From Gnetum montanum (taxonomy: Eukaryota > Streptophyta > Gnetopsida > Gnetales > Gnetaceae): DNA of 64,000 bases. A program made the translations under genes and the position numbers. Positions 1-11,931 of this stretch are shown here, one piece after another; within the stretch, counting starts at the first letter, position 1; the number at the start of each line of letters is the position of its first letter. The notes beneath the pieces were generated by a model. It did no database searches. It worked only from the letters and a program-made list of their open reading frames with translations, and had not been told where the DNA came from. The stretch covers positions 515,424 through 579,423 of the forward strand of contig MNCI01005887.1 in the NCBI GenBank assembly GCA_015680685.1. The letters are read 5' to 3'.

Positions 1-480
1 ACATTCATCAACATCTTCTTTTGTCCTATAGCAATTTTGGCATTAATAATGACCAGCTTTCCATTTTTTAAGAACGCATACTCCATTCTAATTGGTAGTG
101 TCTTTAACTCAAGGGATTCTTATTTGAAATTATCAAAAATCTCCAACTCTGCCCAATTGATATCATCATTTACTCTCTCGAAGAGCTAGTGATGAACTTG
201 CTTGATTTCATCCATACTTTCAACATAATCACTCATTAGGCCCTCAATAGGTTCCATGCACAATGTACTACTGCTATAATTAGCTATTAGCCATTGGGTG
301 CCTTCTAGTTTTGTGGCTTCCACATACAAACATCTTTGGATTTTAGCTTCTAATGCACACTACTTGCATGTAGAGATAGATGTTCACTTCACTAATCATA
401 GCTTTTTCACACAATGGCACCCCAAATTATTGTACGCAATACATGAAACCATCTTCTTCTCAATCTTTCCAAATTTATTT

Positions 481-840
481 TCTTTGGATATCTCTAAGAA
501 AAGATCTCTAATGCCCATTTGGCATCAACAATGCTTAACCATGCCTTTCCCATAATAATTGGGAAGTCCCCCTTGCAGTTCTCCACCTTGATTACTAGGA
601 AGTCAGTAGGATATGACCACCCACAAATGGGGGTTACGATGTCTTCTACCAGTCCCAATGGAACAATGATGGATTGGTTTGCCAACTCTAGCCTAATGTT
701 GCTCTTCTTCAAGGGAGGAAGGTTCCACATAGTGTACATCTCATGTGATATCAAATTAACACCAAAACCAAAGTCAAGAAGAGCTTTACAAGGCTCATTC
801 CCAACAATTTACAAATATATTAAGGGACTCCCATGATCAA
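481..840 (-). pseudogene. Retroviral-type aspartic protease of element D, decayed
   Basis: The frame carries LLDFGFGVNLIS, then a hydrophobic core with DFLVIK and FPIIMGKAWLS. Family copies A and F have LLDSGSGVNLIS at the same place, so the catalytic D-S-G triad is D-F-G here, two serine-to-phenylalanine changes, each explicable by one C-to-T change. Aspartic proteases of this clan cut the gag-pol polyprotein inside the particle; this copy should be inactive. Downstream (lower coordinates) the frame runs into the spacer that precedes RT in element F. Confidence 0.8.
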
Positions 841-1559
841 CTAACTTCTTGGGCAGGTTACCGGCTCAAATCCAATTAGATAAAACATGGGTCAACATCA
901 TGGTATGCATACAAGAGGGATTTTAGTTTGAAGGGAAGTTAGATAAAAGTGAGGTAGAGGAAGGTGGAGGAGCAAGGCTACCAACCACTAGTGTGTCTAA
1001 GGGCTTTGGTGGATTGTGAGGTCAGAAGAAGGATCTTTTCTTTTATCATGGTTCCAACCCACTTGGTTAGCTAACTAGTTGCAGATTAACTACCCTCATA
1101 ACGTTTCTTTGCTATGGTTCGGTAAGCAATTCACCTTGCATGGATAGAGCAAATGGTAGCTATGCAAGAGGTGGAGGAGTAGGTGTAGGAACAAGAGGAG
1201 CATGAGGATAGTAGGTGGTATCCCTCCTCATATATGGCAATTGGTAAACTTCAGGAGGGTAGTGGTGATGTTGGTAAGCAGCAACATGCCTAGAAGAGTC
1301 CCATGGAGATGAAGGTTGATGAACATAATAACCATAGGGATCTGATTGCCGATAGGGGTACTATTGTCTTAGAGGTGCCAACGTCCATGATTGTGGTTGT
1401 TGCCATTGCTGGTACAATTCATAAGGTTCTAGTGGAGTTCCATTTGGATAATACTACTGTGATTAGTGGAACTGTCAAGAGTTTCCCTATGGATAAGGTA
1501 ATCTTTTGGGTGTTTTCCTTTGTGCAAGTCATGGATGTAAGGCATACATCCCAAATTCC

Positions 1560-3400
1560 TACAAGTGTGACACAATTGAGCAACATCCCTTGGGATGTTC
1601 ATACTGGTAGACATCACATCCACCATCATCATTTGATTGACTATCTGCAATCGTCTCTATCGCAGCCATCTTACCCTTACCCTTGGATATGGCACATTCA
1701 TCTTCCTTATGTCTCCAATGCTCACACTCACCACTTTGTTCCTTGGACTCTTCAGCAATTTTTAAGATATCTTGAAACTTATTATCCATGGAGTCCCATA
1801 ATTGGTCAACCTTAGCTGTAATTTCAGACTGCAATTTCTAGAGTGACAAGGTTTTTTGATTAGCCACCTCATCTCTTGTTAACTCATCCTCACTATCACA
1901 AAATCAAATTCCCCTTTTATGAATAGAAGGGTCCCTATTATATTCCTCAGCATTTTCTCAATTTTTCAATTCTCCCTCCTCCCTGGCTACCTGCTCAATT
2001 AACCTTTGGATCCAATGGGCACTTAACTCTATTAGTCTCCCTTGAGCATAGACACCAAGGGTTTTCCTTGTTTTGGATCACAACCCATCTATAATATGGT
2101 GGAGTTTATCAAGTTGAGAATATCCATGGCCAGGACACTTATGCAACAGAGAGTAGTATTGGCCAATAGCAGCATCCAAGGGCTCATGGTTTCCTTGTTT
2201 TCACCCTTGGATTTGCTTCCTTAGGTTGGACACTTCGGAGTATGTTTGATATTTATCATTAAACAATTCTAACATCATACTCCACCGCCTAATTTATTTT
2301 GGTTCCAAGAACCAATACCAATTTTCTACTTCCTTAATGAGTGTCCTTGGAAATAATTTCAACTTCTACTAACCATTCTCAATATTCTGCAAGGCATATG
2401 CATCCTGAAAGGCTTGGAGATGATTTTGCGGATTAGCATCGTAGCCTCCCTCAAACTAAGGGATGTTGTTCATGTCCAGCCTCTTTATTCTACTATCCTT
2501 TACATGCCTTGTTAGAATCCTCATAACCTCTATAATGTTTAACATGCTCTGAGTAGAAAGTAGAGGTTCATCAAGGCCATAGTGATGGTGCCTACGATGT
2601 TCTCTACTAACCCTTCTTTCATGGCGATGGGTCTCTCTAGATCATCCATGCCTCCGATTACAACTGTCCTGATGATCCCTTCCATTGTTTTAGTCCCATC
2701 GATTACCTCCACCACGGTCATGCCCTCTATGGCCACAATCTGAGCTAGATGAAGAAGAAGATGATGATGAAGGGGAAGAGGAAGGAAGACTTACATCATG
2801 TCAATGCCTCCCACCTTCTCTTCGATGATCGTAACCATGATTTTGATCGTGACTTCCATTTTCCCCCTTATCATGACTTACTCCTCTAGATTCATTTTTG
2901 TCATTGGATTCATTCTGACCAAAACTAGGATTATGAATTATGGATTGCACATTCTAGTTGAGGGCCCCTTAACCAAAGTCAAAGACAAGAGTGTCACCAA
3001 AGGAAAATCCCCTAAAGAAGTATTCACCTCCATCCAATGGGCTAAGTGGAGGTGGAAAAGTGTTCGACCCCTTGCCCTTCAAAAGCTCATGATGTTGCTC
3101 TAGCTGATGATCCCTTAACCTTTGTTCTTTAGTTGGATGATAATCCCTTGAATTAGGATCTCGCATCTCATACTCCCTGTGATGATGTTGAAGTCCATGT
3201 CATGCAAGCATTAGCTAGAGCATAACTGGAACAGATCAATCCAATGGCAATACAATGTTGCCTTCCATGTTGTTTCATCGCAGCATTTCATCTTGATGTA
3301 AGATGAAGGTGAAGTCTAGCATGTACTCCTCGGGATGAGCATATACCACTTAGTATTGTTGAGGCACTTGGTCTGCCTTGGGTAGAGATAGACTCCTGTG
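1560..3400 (-). pseudogene. Gag of element D, heavily decayed
   Basis: Pieces in several frames match the gag of elements A and F. A capsid-like block falls around 2480-2050, a Glu/Lys-rich stretch around 1990-1800, and a C-terminal motif near 1640-1570 reads YEHPKGCC, the counterpart of YDHPKGCC in A and F. The N-terminal His/Arg/Ser-rich region is recognisable near 2830-2540. Stops and frame changes are frequent. Gag would form the intracellular particle; no intact protein can come from this copy. Confidence 0.7.
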
Positions 3401-3557
3401 AAAAGAAGACATTTTATATTAATGAATCTATATGCAGTGTGTAGTTGAGATTTAATTTAGTTATACTAATAATTTTTTTTTTCTAAGATTCGACCTTTAA
3501 GGTTTGAACAATGAGGTTACTAAGTTTCACTAAGTTTAGATAGCCCACATAGGACTA

Positions 3558-3579
3558 AAGTCCCCAACAACGGTGCTAA
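3558..3579 (-). promoter_or_regulatory. Primer binding site of element D (tRNA-Asp type)
   Basis: Directly inside the LTR the minus strand reads TTAGCACCGTTGTTGGGGAC. This differs at a few bases from TGGCGCCGTTGCCGGGGA, the complement of the 3' end of plant tRNA-Asp(GTC). Most differences are C-to-T or G-to-A, as expected from decay of methylated cytosines. Confidence 0.75.
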
Positions 3580-4418
3580 TGATGAGCAATGAGGTACCCC
3601 TATGCCCAACCATACAAATCACAGGCATTCACATGTGATCTAGTCAAATTCTATAGACTTTAATTACCAAGTACACTAGAGATAAATAGTGAGTTCATGT
3701 TGTCTGTTCATTGTCTTCTTAGTCTCACTTGTGAAATGCAAGTGTATGGTTAAGTGTGACTAAGGCATAAGATTTTTACCGTTTATGTTTTCATCAATTT
3801 GAGCACCTAAAACAATAATGAAAGTGAGAGTAATTAAATGGTAAGTAAACTATCATCTAATCTAACCTAACACAAGTAACCATCCCCACTTCCCGAACAC
3901 ATCCTGAACTTCATGTAAACAATGCTGGGTTGTCAAATGCTAATCGTTTCTAAGCTACCAAGTGTCATATGTATGTTCGAAGGGGTCATGCTTGTGTATT
4001 TTAATTAATTGCTTAAGTAATTAAAATTAATTATTGAATCAATAAAGTTAAATATGAACTTCATGAAATCACAATGTATAAATGCATAAAGAAAGAAAGT
4101 CTCAAGTGCTACAAGGATGAATCAAAGAGCTCATATTTACTGCCAACATAATGGTGTGTTTAGGTACATCAATGCTTGAATAAAGATCTGATTACACTTA
4201 GACCTCCTACTATGGGCACTTGGAAAATATCCTAACTCTCGAATGAACAAACTACAAGAATTTCTCAACTTAACTTCAAAAACTACTCCCGAATCATGTG
4301 CCCAAGGGTTGTATTTATAGCCCCAAGAATACCCCCCAATATCAGATGCCCGATATCACATCTTGGGTCATAATATCAAGTACCTGACATTGGGGCTCAT
4401 GTAAAACATGATTCATCA
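3580..4418 (-). repeat. 5' LTR of element D
   Basis: On the plus strand it starts TGATGAGCAATGAGG and ends ATTCATCA, the inverted TGATGA/TCATCA ends shared by every LTR of this family here. It is 839 bp. It resembles the 3' LTR of element C (shared GCCCAACCATAC and CATTCACA blocks) more than those of A, B and F. GATATC-like words occur at about 4336-4400, next to a TATTTATA at 4311-4318 that is the TATA box on the minus strand. Confidence 0.85.
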
Positions 4419-5347
4419 ATAGTATCTAAACATTTTTAATGCATCCTCCACTTCCATCAATGCACTTTCTATGGTCGTATAGTTGATTTGTACCCCAACA
4501 ACGCTTATACTTATTTAGTAGATATAATATAGGTGTTCAGATCATCTAGTTTCATTAGTACAACTCCCAAGGCACAATTGGATCCATTTTTCATAATGTA
4601 GAATGGTTTGAACTAGTCTGGACCTTATACGATTTTTTTTTCACAAGCTCCTACTTCGAATGTTCAAATGCTTATTCACATTCACTCATCCATTTGAATG
4701 ATGCATCCTTATTTATTAATTTCTCTAATGATTTGGAAATCTTGGTGTAATTTTCAATAAACCACCTGTAATAGCTAATATGTCCAAGGAATAACCTAGC
4801 ATATTTAATAGTTCATGATCTTTGTTTGATTCCCTAGACAAATTTATTCTTTTCTGGATCTATTTCAATTTTTCTCTCTAAGATACCATGTCCAAGTACA
4901 ATGCCCTATTGACCATCAAGTGGCTTTCCTACCAACTGAGCTTGAGATTTATCTTTACATATTAATTCAAGACTTACTCAACATCCAAATATTTCTTAAA
5001 ACTTAAATTATAGGTGTAGAAGTCATCCATGAAGACTTCTACACCATTGCCAATTTGTTTCTAAAAGATACTAAGGACAAGGCATTGAAAGATTCTAGGG
5101 ATATTACATAGGCCAAAAGGCATCTTCTTGGATGCAAAATCCCTCTAGGAACTTGTGAATGTAGCCTTGGTCTAGTCTTTTGAAGCTATCCAGATTTTAT
5201 TCTAGTCACTATAGCCATCTAGAAAACTACTGTATTTTTGCCATGCATTTTTATCCATCACTTAGTTAACAAATGGTAATGGAAAGTGGTATTTGAAAGT
5301 TGTCATATTTAGAAGCTTAAAGTCCATACAAATCCTACACTAGCCTT
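4419..5347 (-). pseudogene. Reverse transcriptase remnant E (Ty3/gypsy, Athila-like)
   Basis: The minus strand translates, with many stops, to CMDFKLLNM, HFPLPFVN, SFLDGYSD, MPFGLCNIP and VFMDDF. These are the ordered gypsy RT motifs, with the catalytic Y/F-x-D-D as FMDD near 5025-5040, and the copy in element F matches throughout. The lower-coordinate end reaches the start of RNase H and is cut by the insertion of element D. The other end stops at 5347, where unrelated sequence beginning TGTAACAACC starts. It is the oldest-looking pol fragment in this part. Confidence 0.8.
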
Positions 5348-7586
5348 CTGTAACAACCTGTATGTTTACATTGTGCCTTGTGTTATTTACGCTTTGGATG
5401 TTACGCTATGCTTTTATTAATGCTTATAAGTTAGTTTAGATTTCTAGCTTTATGTTCTATGACCTTGTATATTTAACTCCATACATTATTTCATTGTATT
5501 TTCTATTAATATGCAGTAACCTAGTAGATGATTTTGGCAGGATTATCGTGAAGGCTATGATATGGGGATGTGAGGCATCTGATGGTATGAAAAAGTTTTA
5601 TGTTGGCATGTTATTATGCTTATTAATTAAATTATTATGACATGTGTCACTTATATAAATATGTTTTGGGTATATCTTATGGCATTTTTAAGAGTTACAT
5701 GAATCATGAAAGACTTTGTCCTAGATCTCTTCATTTTTTAAAAATTTTCAAAAATTAGAAAAGTATTGCTACATTTCAATTTTCAGTATTTTTCTGTAAA
5801 AACACCATACTCCATTCTTTCAAGTACTTTGGCATCCATTCTTTTGAACATGGAAGCATTGCCAAATTGAAGGATTATGATAGTATGTAGATTTTTATTA
5901 GTTCATATGCATGGTTATGAGAGAGCATGTGGCTGAGTTTCTCTATAGCTTAAGGATTATGGTTTTTTCTTCTAGGTGAGTTATCTTAAACTTTTTTCTT
6001 CTTTGTTTCAATTCTCAAGTTTTATGCATTTCAGTGTAGGTTAGGTTTTATTGAAATATTTCAAATTTGTATGTTATCTTCATTGGGTTTGGGTCTCAGC
6101 TTCAATGATAAAATCACCTAATTTTTATGTTTAATTTTACTTGGTTCCTACCGATTTCAAGATAAGAGGATTTTGTGAGAATTCATCATATCAACTCTCT
6201 TGGCCTAGGTATTACATGTTAGATTTGTATCTTTATGTCTTTATGTTTATCTTATTATAGATGTACTTGATTTCGATTGTTATGTCAAATACTAAGTCAT
6301 TATCCCCTAATGAGTTTTTCATGATTTTACCTAGGGTTTAGACCCTTTGTTAAACCATTGTTTTGAATGTCATCTTTCTTCTAATTTGAGGTTCCATTTA
6401 TGGCCTTTAAGTCATGTGCAGGGTATCTCTAATGTTCCTTATTGCTTACTAATTTTTTGGTGGTTGTTTCATGTCATTTCTTTCTTTTCTTAGATTTTGC
6501 ATCGAAACCACAAGTATATCATATATTGTGTTGAGATTTCTAGTAATGACCCTAAGTCATGAACTTCCACCAAAAGTCATGGTAGGATTACAGTCAAGCC
6601 TTTTACATTCTATTAAAAATTTTTAGTCTATGTTTTTAGTAAACTTGCTATCCCATCAACCATGGTCAATCATCATGGGTCATGATATAGCCATGGTCAA
6701 AAGTATTTCTCTGTTCTTATCATTTTGAGTCATTTTGAGTGGTTTATGATTAACCACGAGTCATGGTCAAGCTACCCTGATTTGTGATCAAGTCATGGTT
6801 AAGTCATTTCTCTGAAGTTTCTAATGATCCTTTTTTTTAGTAAATCATGAGCCATGGTTAGGTCATGTGATGTTATGGTCTTTTAATCTTCTTTCTTTAA
6901 AGTATATCTTGTTGTTGGAGCTCAATTTGAACTTCATTCGATACTATTTGATTAGCCTAGTTCAGGTTGGATTTTTGAGATTGATCTTGAAATTTATTGT
7001 TAGCTCTGGCTAGAGGTTTTATGCATTTGAACTTGTTGATTAATGCTTATGTCCCTACACCATCAACCTTTATTTTTTTCTTAGTTGGATGTTTGTATGG
7101 ATGTTGAATGTTAGAAGCTAACATCAAGTTGTATGGCCGATTGGAGACAGCAGCTTTTGGCCAAATCATCTCTTAAACCTTAGTTGACTTACCTTTCTTG
7201 AACTCCTTTAACAATATTTTGACATCAAAATCCCATATTCTAAGCATCATCTATGATCAAGACCTCTTTGAATTATCTTAATACCTTATAGGTTATTCAC
7301 TTCATCAATTCTTTCCATCAAATTTTGCAAAAATTTTAAAAAAATTGAAAATGATATCGTAGATACAATATAGTAAGCCCTAAGATATTGCATCAATAAT
7401 GTCACATCTATGATATCACCCATCTAAATGTCTATATATATGCATAAACCATTAGAAAAATTTTCATTTATGCCATTTCATACAAGTGGAGTTCATGATA
7501 TTTTTCTCTTAGAGAACCTTTAGAACCCCTTATCTTCCTCACCACATGTCCAATTTAATTCATTCTTGAATTCTTTTACTCCCACA
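5348..7586. other. AT-rich region without a recognisable gene; possible LTR-like start
   Basis: No supported coding region. It begins with TGTAACAACC exactly where the RT homology of E breaks off, and TGTAACA is a common start of other plant gypsy LTRs, so an inserted LTR is possible. No matching end or duplication was found. At 6550-6880 the words CATGGTCA and CAAGTCATGG recur loosely. From about 7347 a GATATCGTAGATACAATATAG block resembles the LTR at 28389-29268 and is followed by TATATATATGCATAAA; this may be a decayed LTR fragment. Short open frames here have no family features. Confidence 0.35.
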
Positions 7587-7591
7587 GTGAC

Positions 7592-8559
7592 TGATGAGAC
7601 ACGATTCGCATGAGCCGCGATATCGCGTCGTCCCTTGCGATGTCACGTACGTGATATCGCGGTTTGCCGCCAAATCTATAAATAAGAGGCGAAACTCTGG
7701 CAGTTTCATCACTCCAAAGATAGAATATTTTCCATGTGCCCACAGTACGAGTCCCAAAGTGAACGGATCTTTATTCGAGCAACATTGTACCTGAACACAA
7801 GTTGTGTACGGCAATAAAGATGAGCTTTTTGGATAAACCTTGTAGTGCATGGAATAGGATTTTATTTATTGTTTTCTCTCTCACCCTCAACTCCTAGAAT
7901 GTGGTATGAGTACGACTTGATTACAAGCATCTAAGGATGTGTATGGATAGTCAAGGAATTGGCTGCTCATCGCATGTGGTATGAGTATGACTTGATTACG
8001 AGCATCTCACGTGACTACTTGGTAACCCAGTGGCGTATTCAAGATCTACGCTTGGTAATCCCAGTGGTAGTCCTAGATGTGTATGGTTATTCAAGGAATC
8101 GGCTGCTCATCGCACTTAGGCTAGATAGATTCTCTCAACCCTTTCCTCCTAGTTAAGTGCCTCAGTACAACCACTTCGAGCACGTGCGTTACGCATGGTG
8201 ATCCCAGTAATGATTAGCATTTGGTAGCCATAGTTGCATAGTTCAGGGTGTGTACAGTAAGTGGGAATGGATGCTAACGCTAGTTAATTTAGACTTAGTT
8301 CATTAGTTAGAGTTCGTTAGTTTCTCAACCCTTCACCTCGATAGCATAGGAGAAAAACATAAAAGATATAAAAATCATATACCTTGGACTTACTTAACGA
8401 TACACCATGACAAACACAAGTAAGTCTGGGAAGAAAACAAATGATTAACCCAAAGTGTTCCATCGGGCGTGTAGGCATTTAGTCTACGGAGTTTGACCGG
8501 ATCGCGCATGCTACGCTCGTTTCATATGGTTGAGTGTAGGGATACCTTGCCACTCATCA
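7592..8559 (+). repeat. 5' LTR of element A
   Basis: It runs from TGATGAGACACG to CCACTCATCA, 968 bp. A TATA box TATAAATA (7677-7684) and a poly(A) signal AATAAA (7813-7818) are visible. It is longer than the 806-bp solo LTR at 59178 because two blocks repeat internally: ATGTGGTATGAGTA at about 7901 and 7975, and GTGTATGG followed by TCAAGGAAT at about 7939 and 8079. Confidence 0.92.
7616..7684 (+). promoter_or_regulatory. U3 promoter of element A: palindromic CGCG/GATATC module plus TATA box
   Basis: A perfect 12-bp palindrome CGCGATATCGCG (7616-7627) is followed by GTCACGTACGTGATATCGCG and then TATAAATA at 7677-7684. The same arrangement, decayed to different degrees, sits upstream of the TATA box in the LTRs of A (3'), B, F and the solo LTR. 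Position and conservation suggest a binding site for a dimeric factor; which factor is unknown. Confidence 0.6.
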
Positions 8560-8560
8560 T

Positions 8561-8580
8561 TGGCGCCATTGCCGGGAACT
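8561..8580 (+). promoter_or_regulatory. Primer binding site of element A (tRNA-Asp)
   Basis: TGGCGCCATTGCCGGGAACT begins one base after the LTR. It pairs with the acceptor end of plant tRNA-Asp(GTC) with few mismatches, as in many Athila elements. It primes minus-strand DNA synthesis. Confidence 0.88.
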
Positions 8581-8701
8581 AAGTGTTTGTGTGCCATATA
8601 GAACATAAGGATATCATTCACATCATTGTGAACCTTAACGAACCTTTGGGTTAATCAAAAGAGAAAATTTATATAACGGTGAAATTAGCACACCGATAAA
8701 A

Positions 8702-10603
8702 ATGTCTTCTTCTCATAAGAGCAACTCACCACCTAAGGACCATAGACGAGATAGTCGGCAACATAAAACACATAGCCGAAATCAGCCAAGTCCTAAACAA
8801 TACAAGATAATTTATACTCATCCTAATGAGTATATTCCAAACTTTACCTTTATCCTCCATCAAGACAAACAGCTACGATGAAGAGATTTTCAAGGTAACA
8901 TTGTGTTACCCCTAGATCGATCAGTCTCTCACATGCTTTTCCGTGCCTTGGCACAGATAAGCATGACTGAATTATATGTTGAATACATTGTGCAAGACTT
9001 TGATTCGAGGGATTATCATCCCATAGAAGCACAACGTATGAGGGACTCAAGGTAGGAGAGTCAACATACACTTTTGAAGGACAAAGGTCCGCACGTCCTT
9101 ATTGAAATAGGAGATGAGGAACCCCTTATAACAGGTTCTTTAGCAAACGATGTTCCTCCTCCTAACGATGATGAGGAGGTTGGGTACCAGAACCTACGAT
9201 CAATGATACATAACCATGGTTCTGATGCCCGTGAACACCAACTGTTCATAGAGGGAACAACCACTCATGCTAAGGACGGGCACTCAGATCGTCACCACAA
9301 TCGAGGCCGTAGCAACCGAAGAGAAGGCAAAAAACATCATCATGGTGATGGTTCCCCTTCTTCACATCACTCACCATCTTCTTCCACATCTGGGCACAGC
9401 CATCATAAACACAATGGAGAGGATAAAGGTAGACAAAATGAGAGACCTAGACGGGAAAGTCGAGAGAGAGAACAAGGGCAAGGACATAGGGAGAGTAGGG
9501 AATAACGCAGACATCACAGGCATCATGAAAGAGATGACCATGATGAGCCCCTACTCACAACCCAAGGTATACTTGACATAACAGAGGCAGTTAGGATTCC
9601 CACAAGGCATTTAAAAGATAATCGGATCAAACATTTAGACATGAACAATATCCCATGATTTGAAGGGGGATACAATGCTGATCCAAAAAATTATTTACAG
9701 GCATTCCACAATGCATGTGCCTTGCAGAATATAGAAAATGAGTGGCAAAAGCTTAAGTTGTTCCCAAGGACACTCACCAAGGAAGTAGAGAGTTGGTACC
9801 AGTCCTTAGAACCAGAAACCATCAGGAGGTGGAGTACGATGCTAGAACTGTTCAACGATAAGTATCAGACATCCTCCAAAGTGTCCAATTTGCGTAAGCA
9901 GATCCAAGGCTGGAAGCAAGGTACTCATGAACCCTTGGATGCTGCCATGGCCCACTACTACACATTGTTACATCGTTGCCCGAGCCATGGGTATGCTCAG
10001 TGGGATCAACTTCGCCACATCATGGATGGGCTAAGGCATGAAACTAGAAGAACCCTTGGAACTTATGCCTAAGGGAGACTCTCACAACTTAGAGCCCATG
10101 AGGTACATCACTTGTTGGAACAAGTAGCAAAAGAAGAAGGTGAGCTACGAAAAAGGGAAAGTTCAGAAGAATACAACCATGATCCCTCTCTTCGAAAAAA
10201 GGGAGTGAAATTTTGTGATGAAGAGGATGAGTCACCAATCGAAGAGTTGGTGAACAAAAAGACCTTGCCACTACAAAAGTTAACAACAGAAATAGCGGCT
10301 AAGGTAGATGACGTATGTAGTTACTTAGACTCTAAAATTAAAACTTTCTTAAAAATTGTAGAAGAGTATAAGGTAGAATAAAGTAGTGACAAAGGTAAGA
10401 AAAAGTGGAGAGATTTAGGCCCTGCACATAACAAGGGTAAGGGGAAAATCACTAACTCTGATGTCGTTGTGGAGTTAGACATAGATGATGACGCTGGATG
10501 TGAGATCTGCCACTATGACCATCCTAAGGGATGTTGTCCAATTATCTCACATCTACAGGAGTCTGGGGTGTATGCGCTTAATCCAAGACTCAACCAACGG
10601 TAA
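8702..10603 (+). pseudogene. Gag of element A, one frame with several stops
   Basis: One reading frame can be followed from the ATG at 8702 to about 10603, broken by single stop codons near 8877, 9055, 9503, 9657, 10070 and 10379. In order it shows a basic, proline-rich start; a His/Arg/Ser-rich region (9230-9500); the capsid domain (about 9640-10070), with NEWQKLKLFP, ESWYQSL, FNDKYQTSSKVSNLRKQ and HGYAQWDQLRHIMDGL; a charged, probably helical stretch (10080-10380); and GCEICHYDHPKGCCP at about 10498-10540. The capsid block is a retrotransposon gag domain. This copy cannot make full-length protein. Confidence 0.85.
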
Positions 10604-11057
10604 ACACCCTGAAAGTTACCTTATCCACAAGGTAACCCAAGGTAATTCCACCAACCCTTAACGTATTATCCAAGTGGAACTCCACCATAGCCCATCGGAC
10701 AGCATTAGCAGTGGCAATACCCACAGTCATGGGGAATGCCATCACCGAAACATCAGTACCCATACTGGCAGCCTGACCCTTATGGATATTATGAGTAGCA
10801 GCCAATTTCTCCAAGTGACTCTATGAGTCACTTAACTCCCCATTGTCACTACCAAGTTTAGGAGTACTTCAGAAGGACTCCTTCTCCTCCAAGAGACACT
10901 CCATACCCACACCATCCTCCAAATCCATCCGTGACTCTTCAACCAGTAGTGGTTCCCATAACACCTCCTGCTCCAACAATGCAAGGCGAACTTCCTACCC
11001 AACCGCAGCAACGTCATGCTACGAGAGCTGTAAATATCCAACTTGCTGCTGAATCTG

Positions 11058-11141
11058 ATAACTGTAAAAAAGGAAGACCTTTATTCAGAACCAAAAGCCN
11101 TAACTGTAAAAAAGGAAGACCTTTATTCAGAACCAAAAGCC
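11058..11141 (+). repeat. Direct repeat on both sides of a single N (assembly join)
   Basis: The 41 bases ending at 11099 (TAACTGTAAAAAAGGAAGAC onward) recur identically at 11101-11141, separated by one N at 11100. Identical contig ends beside an N look like an unmerged overlap, not biology. The extra 42 bases do not change the reading frame. Confidence 0.85.
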
Positions 11142-11930
11142 CAGAAAAATTCTCACAACAATAAGCTATTGGGCCCACACCATCTAACACTTCGGAGCAC
11201 CCTCCAATCCAACAGAGCTTAACACATACCATAACTGACTGGATCAAGGTAGGCTACCTTCCTAGGAAACTAACTGACCCTAGGAGTCCCTTAATCTATT
11301 TACAGGTCACTGGAAATGAACCACATAGGTCTCTTCTTGACTCAGGTTCCGGAGTCAACTTAATTTCACGAGAGATGTATCATGCCTAGAACCTACCCCA
11401 ACTTAAGAAGAGCAACATTCAACTCAAGCTGGCAAACCAATCCATCACCATTCCCTTGGACTTGGTGGAGAACATCATCACCACTGTGTGTGGTTGGTCT
11501 TACCCAGCTGATTTCCTGGTGATTGAGGTCAACAACAATGAAGGGGACTTCCCAATTATAATGGGAACGGCATGGCTAAGTACAGTAGACTCATGCCTTA
11601 GGATCCGCAATCTTTCCTTGAAAATTTCTAAGATAAATATTCATGGAAAGATCGAGAAGAGGAAAGTTCCATGCATCACATACAGTGATTCATCGGGTGA
11701 TGACATGGAGGAAATGCCTCCATGTAATAGGTGTGCTCTTGAAACTTTGAAACAAATATGCCTGTATGTAGCAACCATACAACCAGTAGTAGACACCCCG
11801 TGGTTAACAACTGCTCGAAGGAGCAACCAAATATGCATAGAATTAATTGAGAAAACCCATGCCCATAATGAAAGCATATATACATTGGAATATGAGCGTC
11901 GCCAACTTCCACCCCTTAATCTAAGATCAT
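11142..11930 (+). pseudogene. Protease and spacer of element A, truncated before RT
   Basis: In the same frame as gag. LLDSGSGVNLIS at about 11335-11370 carries the aspartic-protease D-S-G. It is followed by DFLVIEVNNNEGDFPIIMG (about 11509-11565) and the spacer ending ESIYTLEYERRQLPPLNLRS. In element F the same spacer (SIDTLEQVHCQLPSLDLE) continues into RT; here it stops at the N at 11931 and the next base belongs to the 3' noncoding region. At least one stop lies at about 11387. Confidence 0.82.
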
Positions 11931-11931
11931 N

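Larger units (their letters stand above)
1..4418 (-). mobile_element. Element D: Athila-like Ty3/gypsy retrotransposon, 5' part
   Basis: Read on the minus strand, this has a 5' LTR (3580-4418), a primer binding site (about 3558-3579), a decayed gag (about 3400-1560), a protease (about 840-481) and the protease-RT spacer down to base 1, where the window cuts it. Gag and protease match elements A and F in this window by position and motif. The right flank after the LTR is ATAGT; the matching duplication would be off the left edge. It inserted into an older RT remnant (4419-5347) of the same orientation and family. Many in-frame stops; not autonomous. Confidence 0.85.

Noticed and set aside
5452-5640. 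62-codon plus-strand frame
   Set aside because: Short, in AT-rich DNA, no motif and no homologous copy in the window.
9267-9581. An open frame overlapping gag of A in another phase, with open counterparts in F (23045-23503) and D (2539-2736)
   Set aside because: The region codes for His/Arg/Ser-rich gag in the main frame; such codons give few stops in the other frame. Composition explains the overlap without a second gene.
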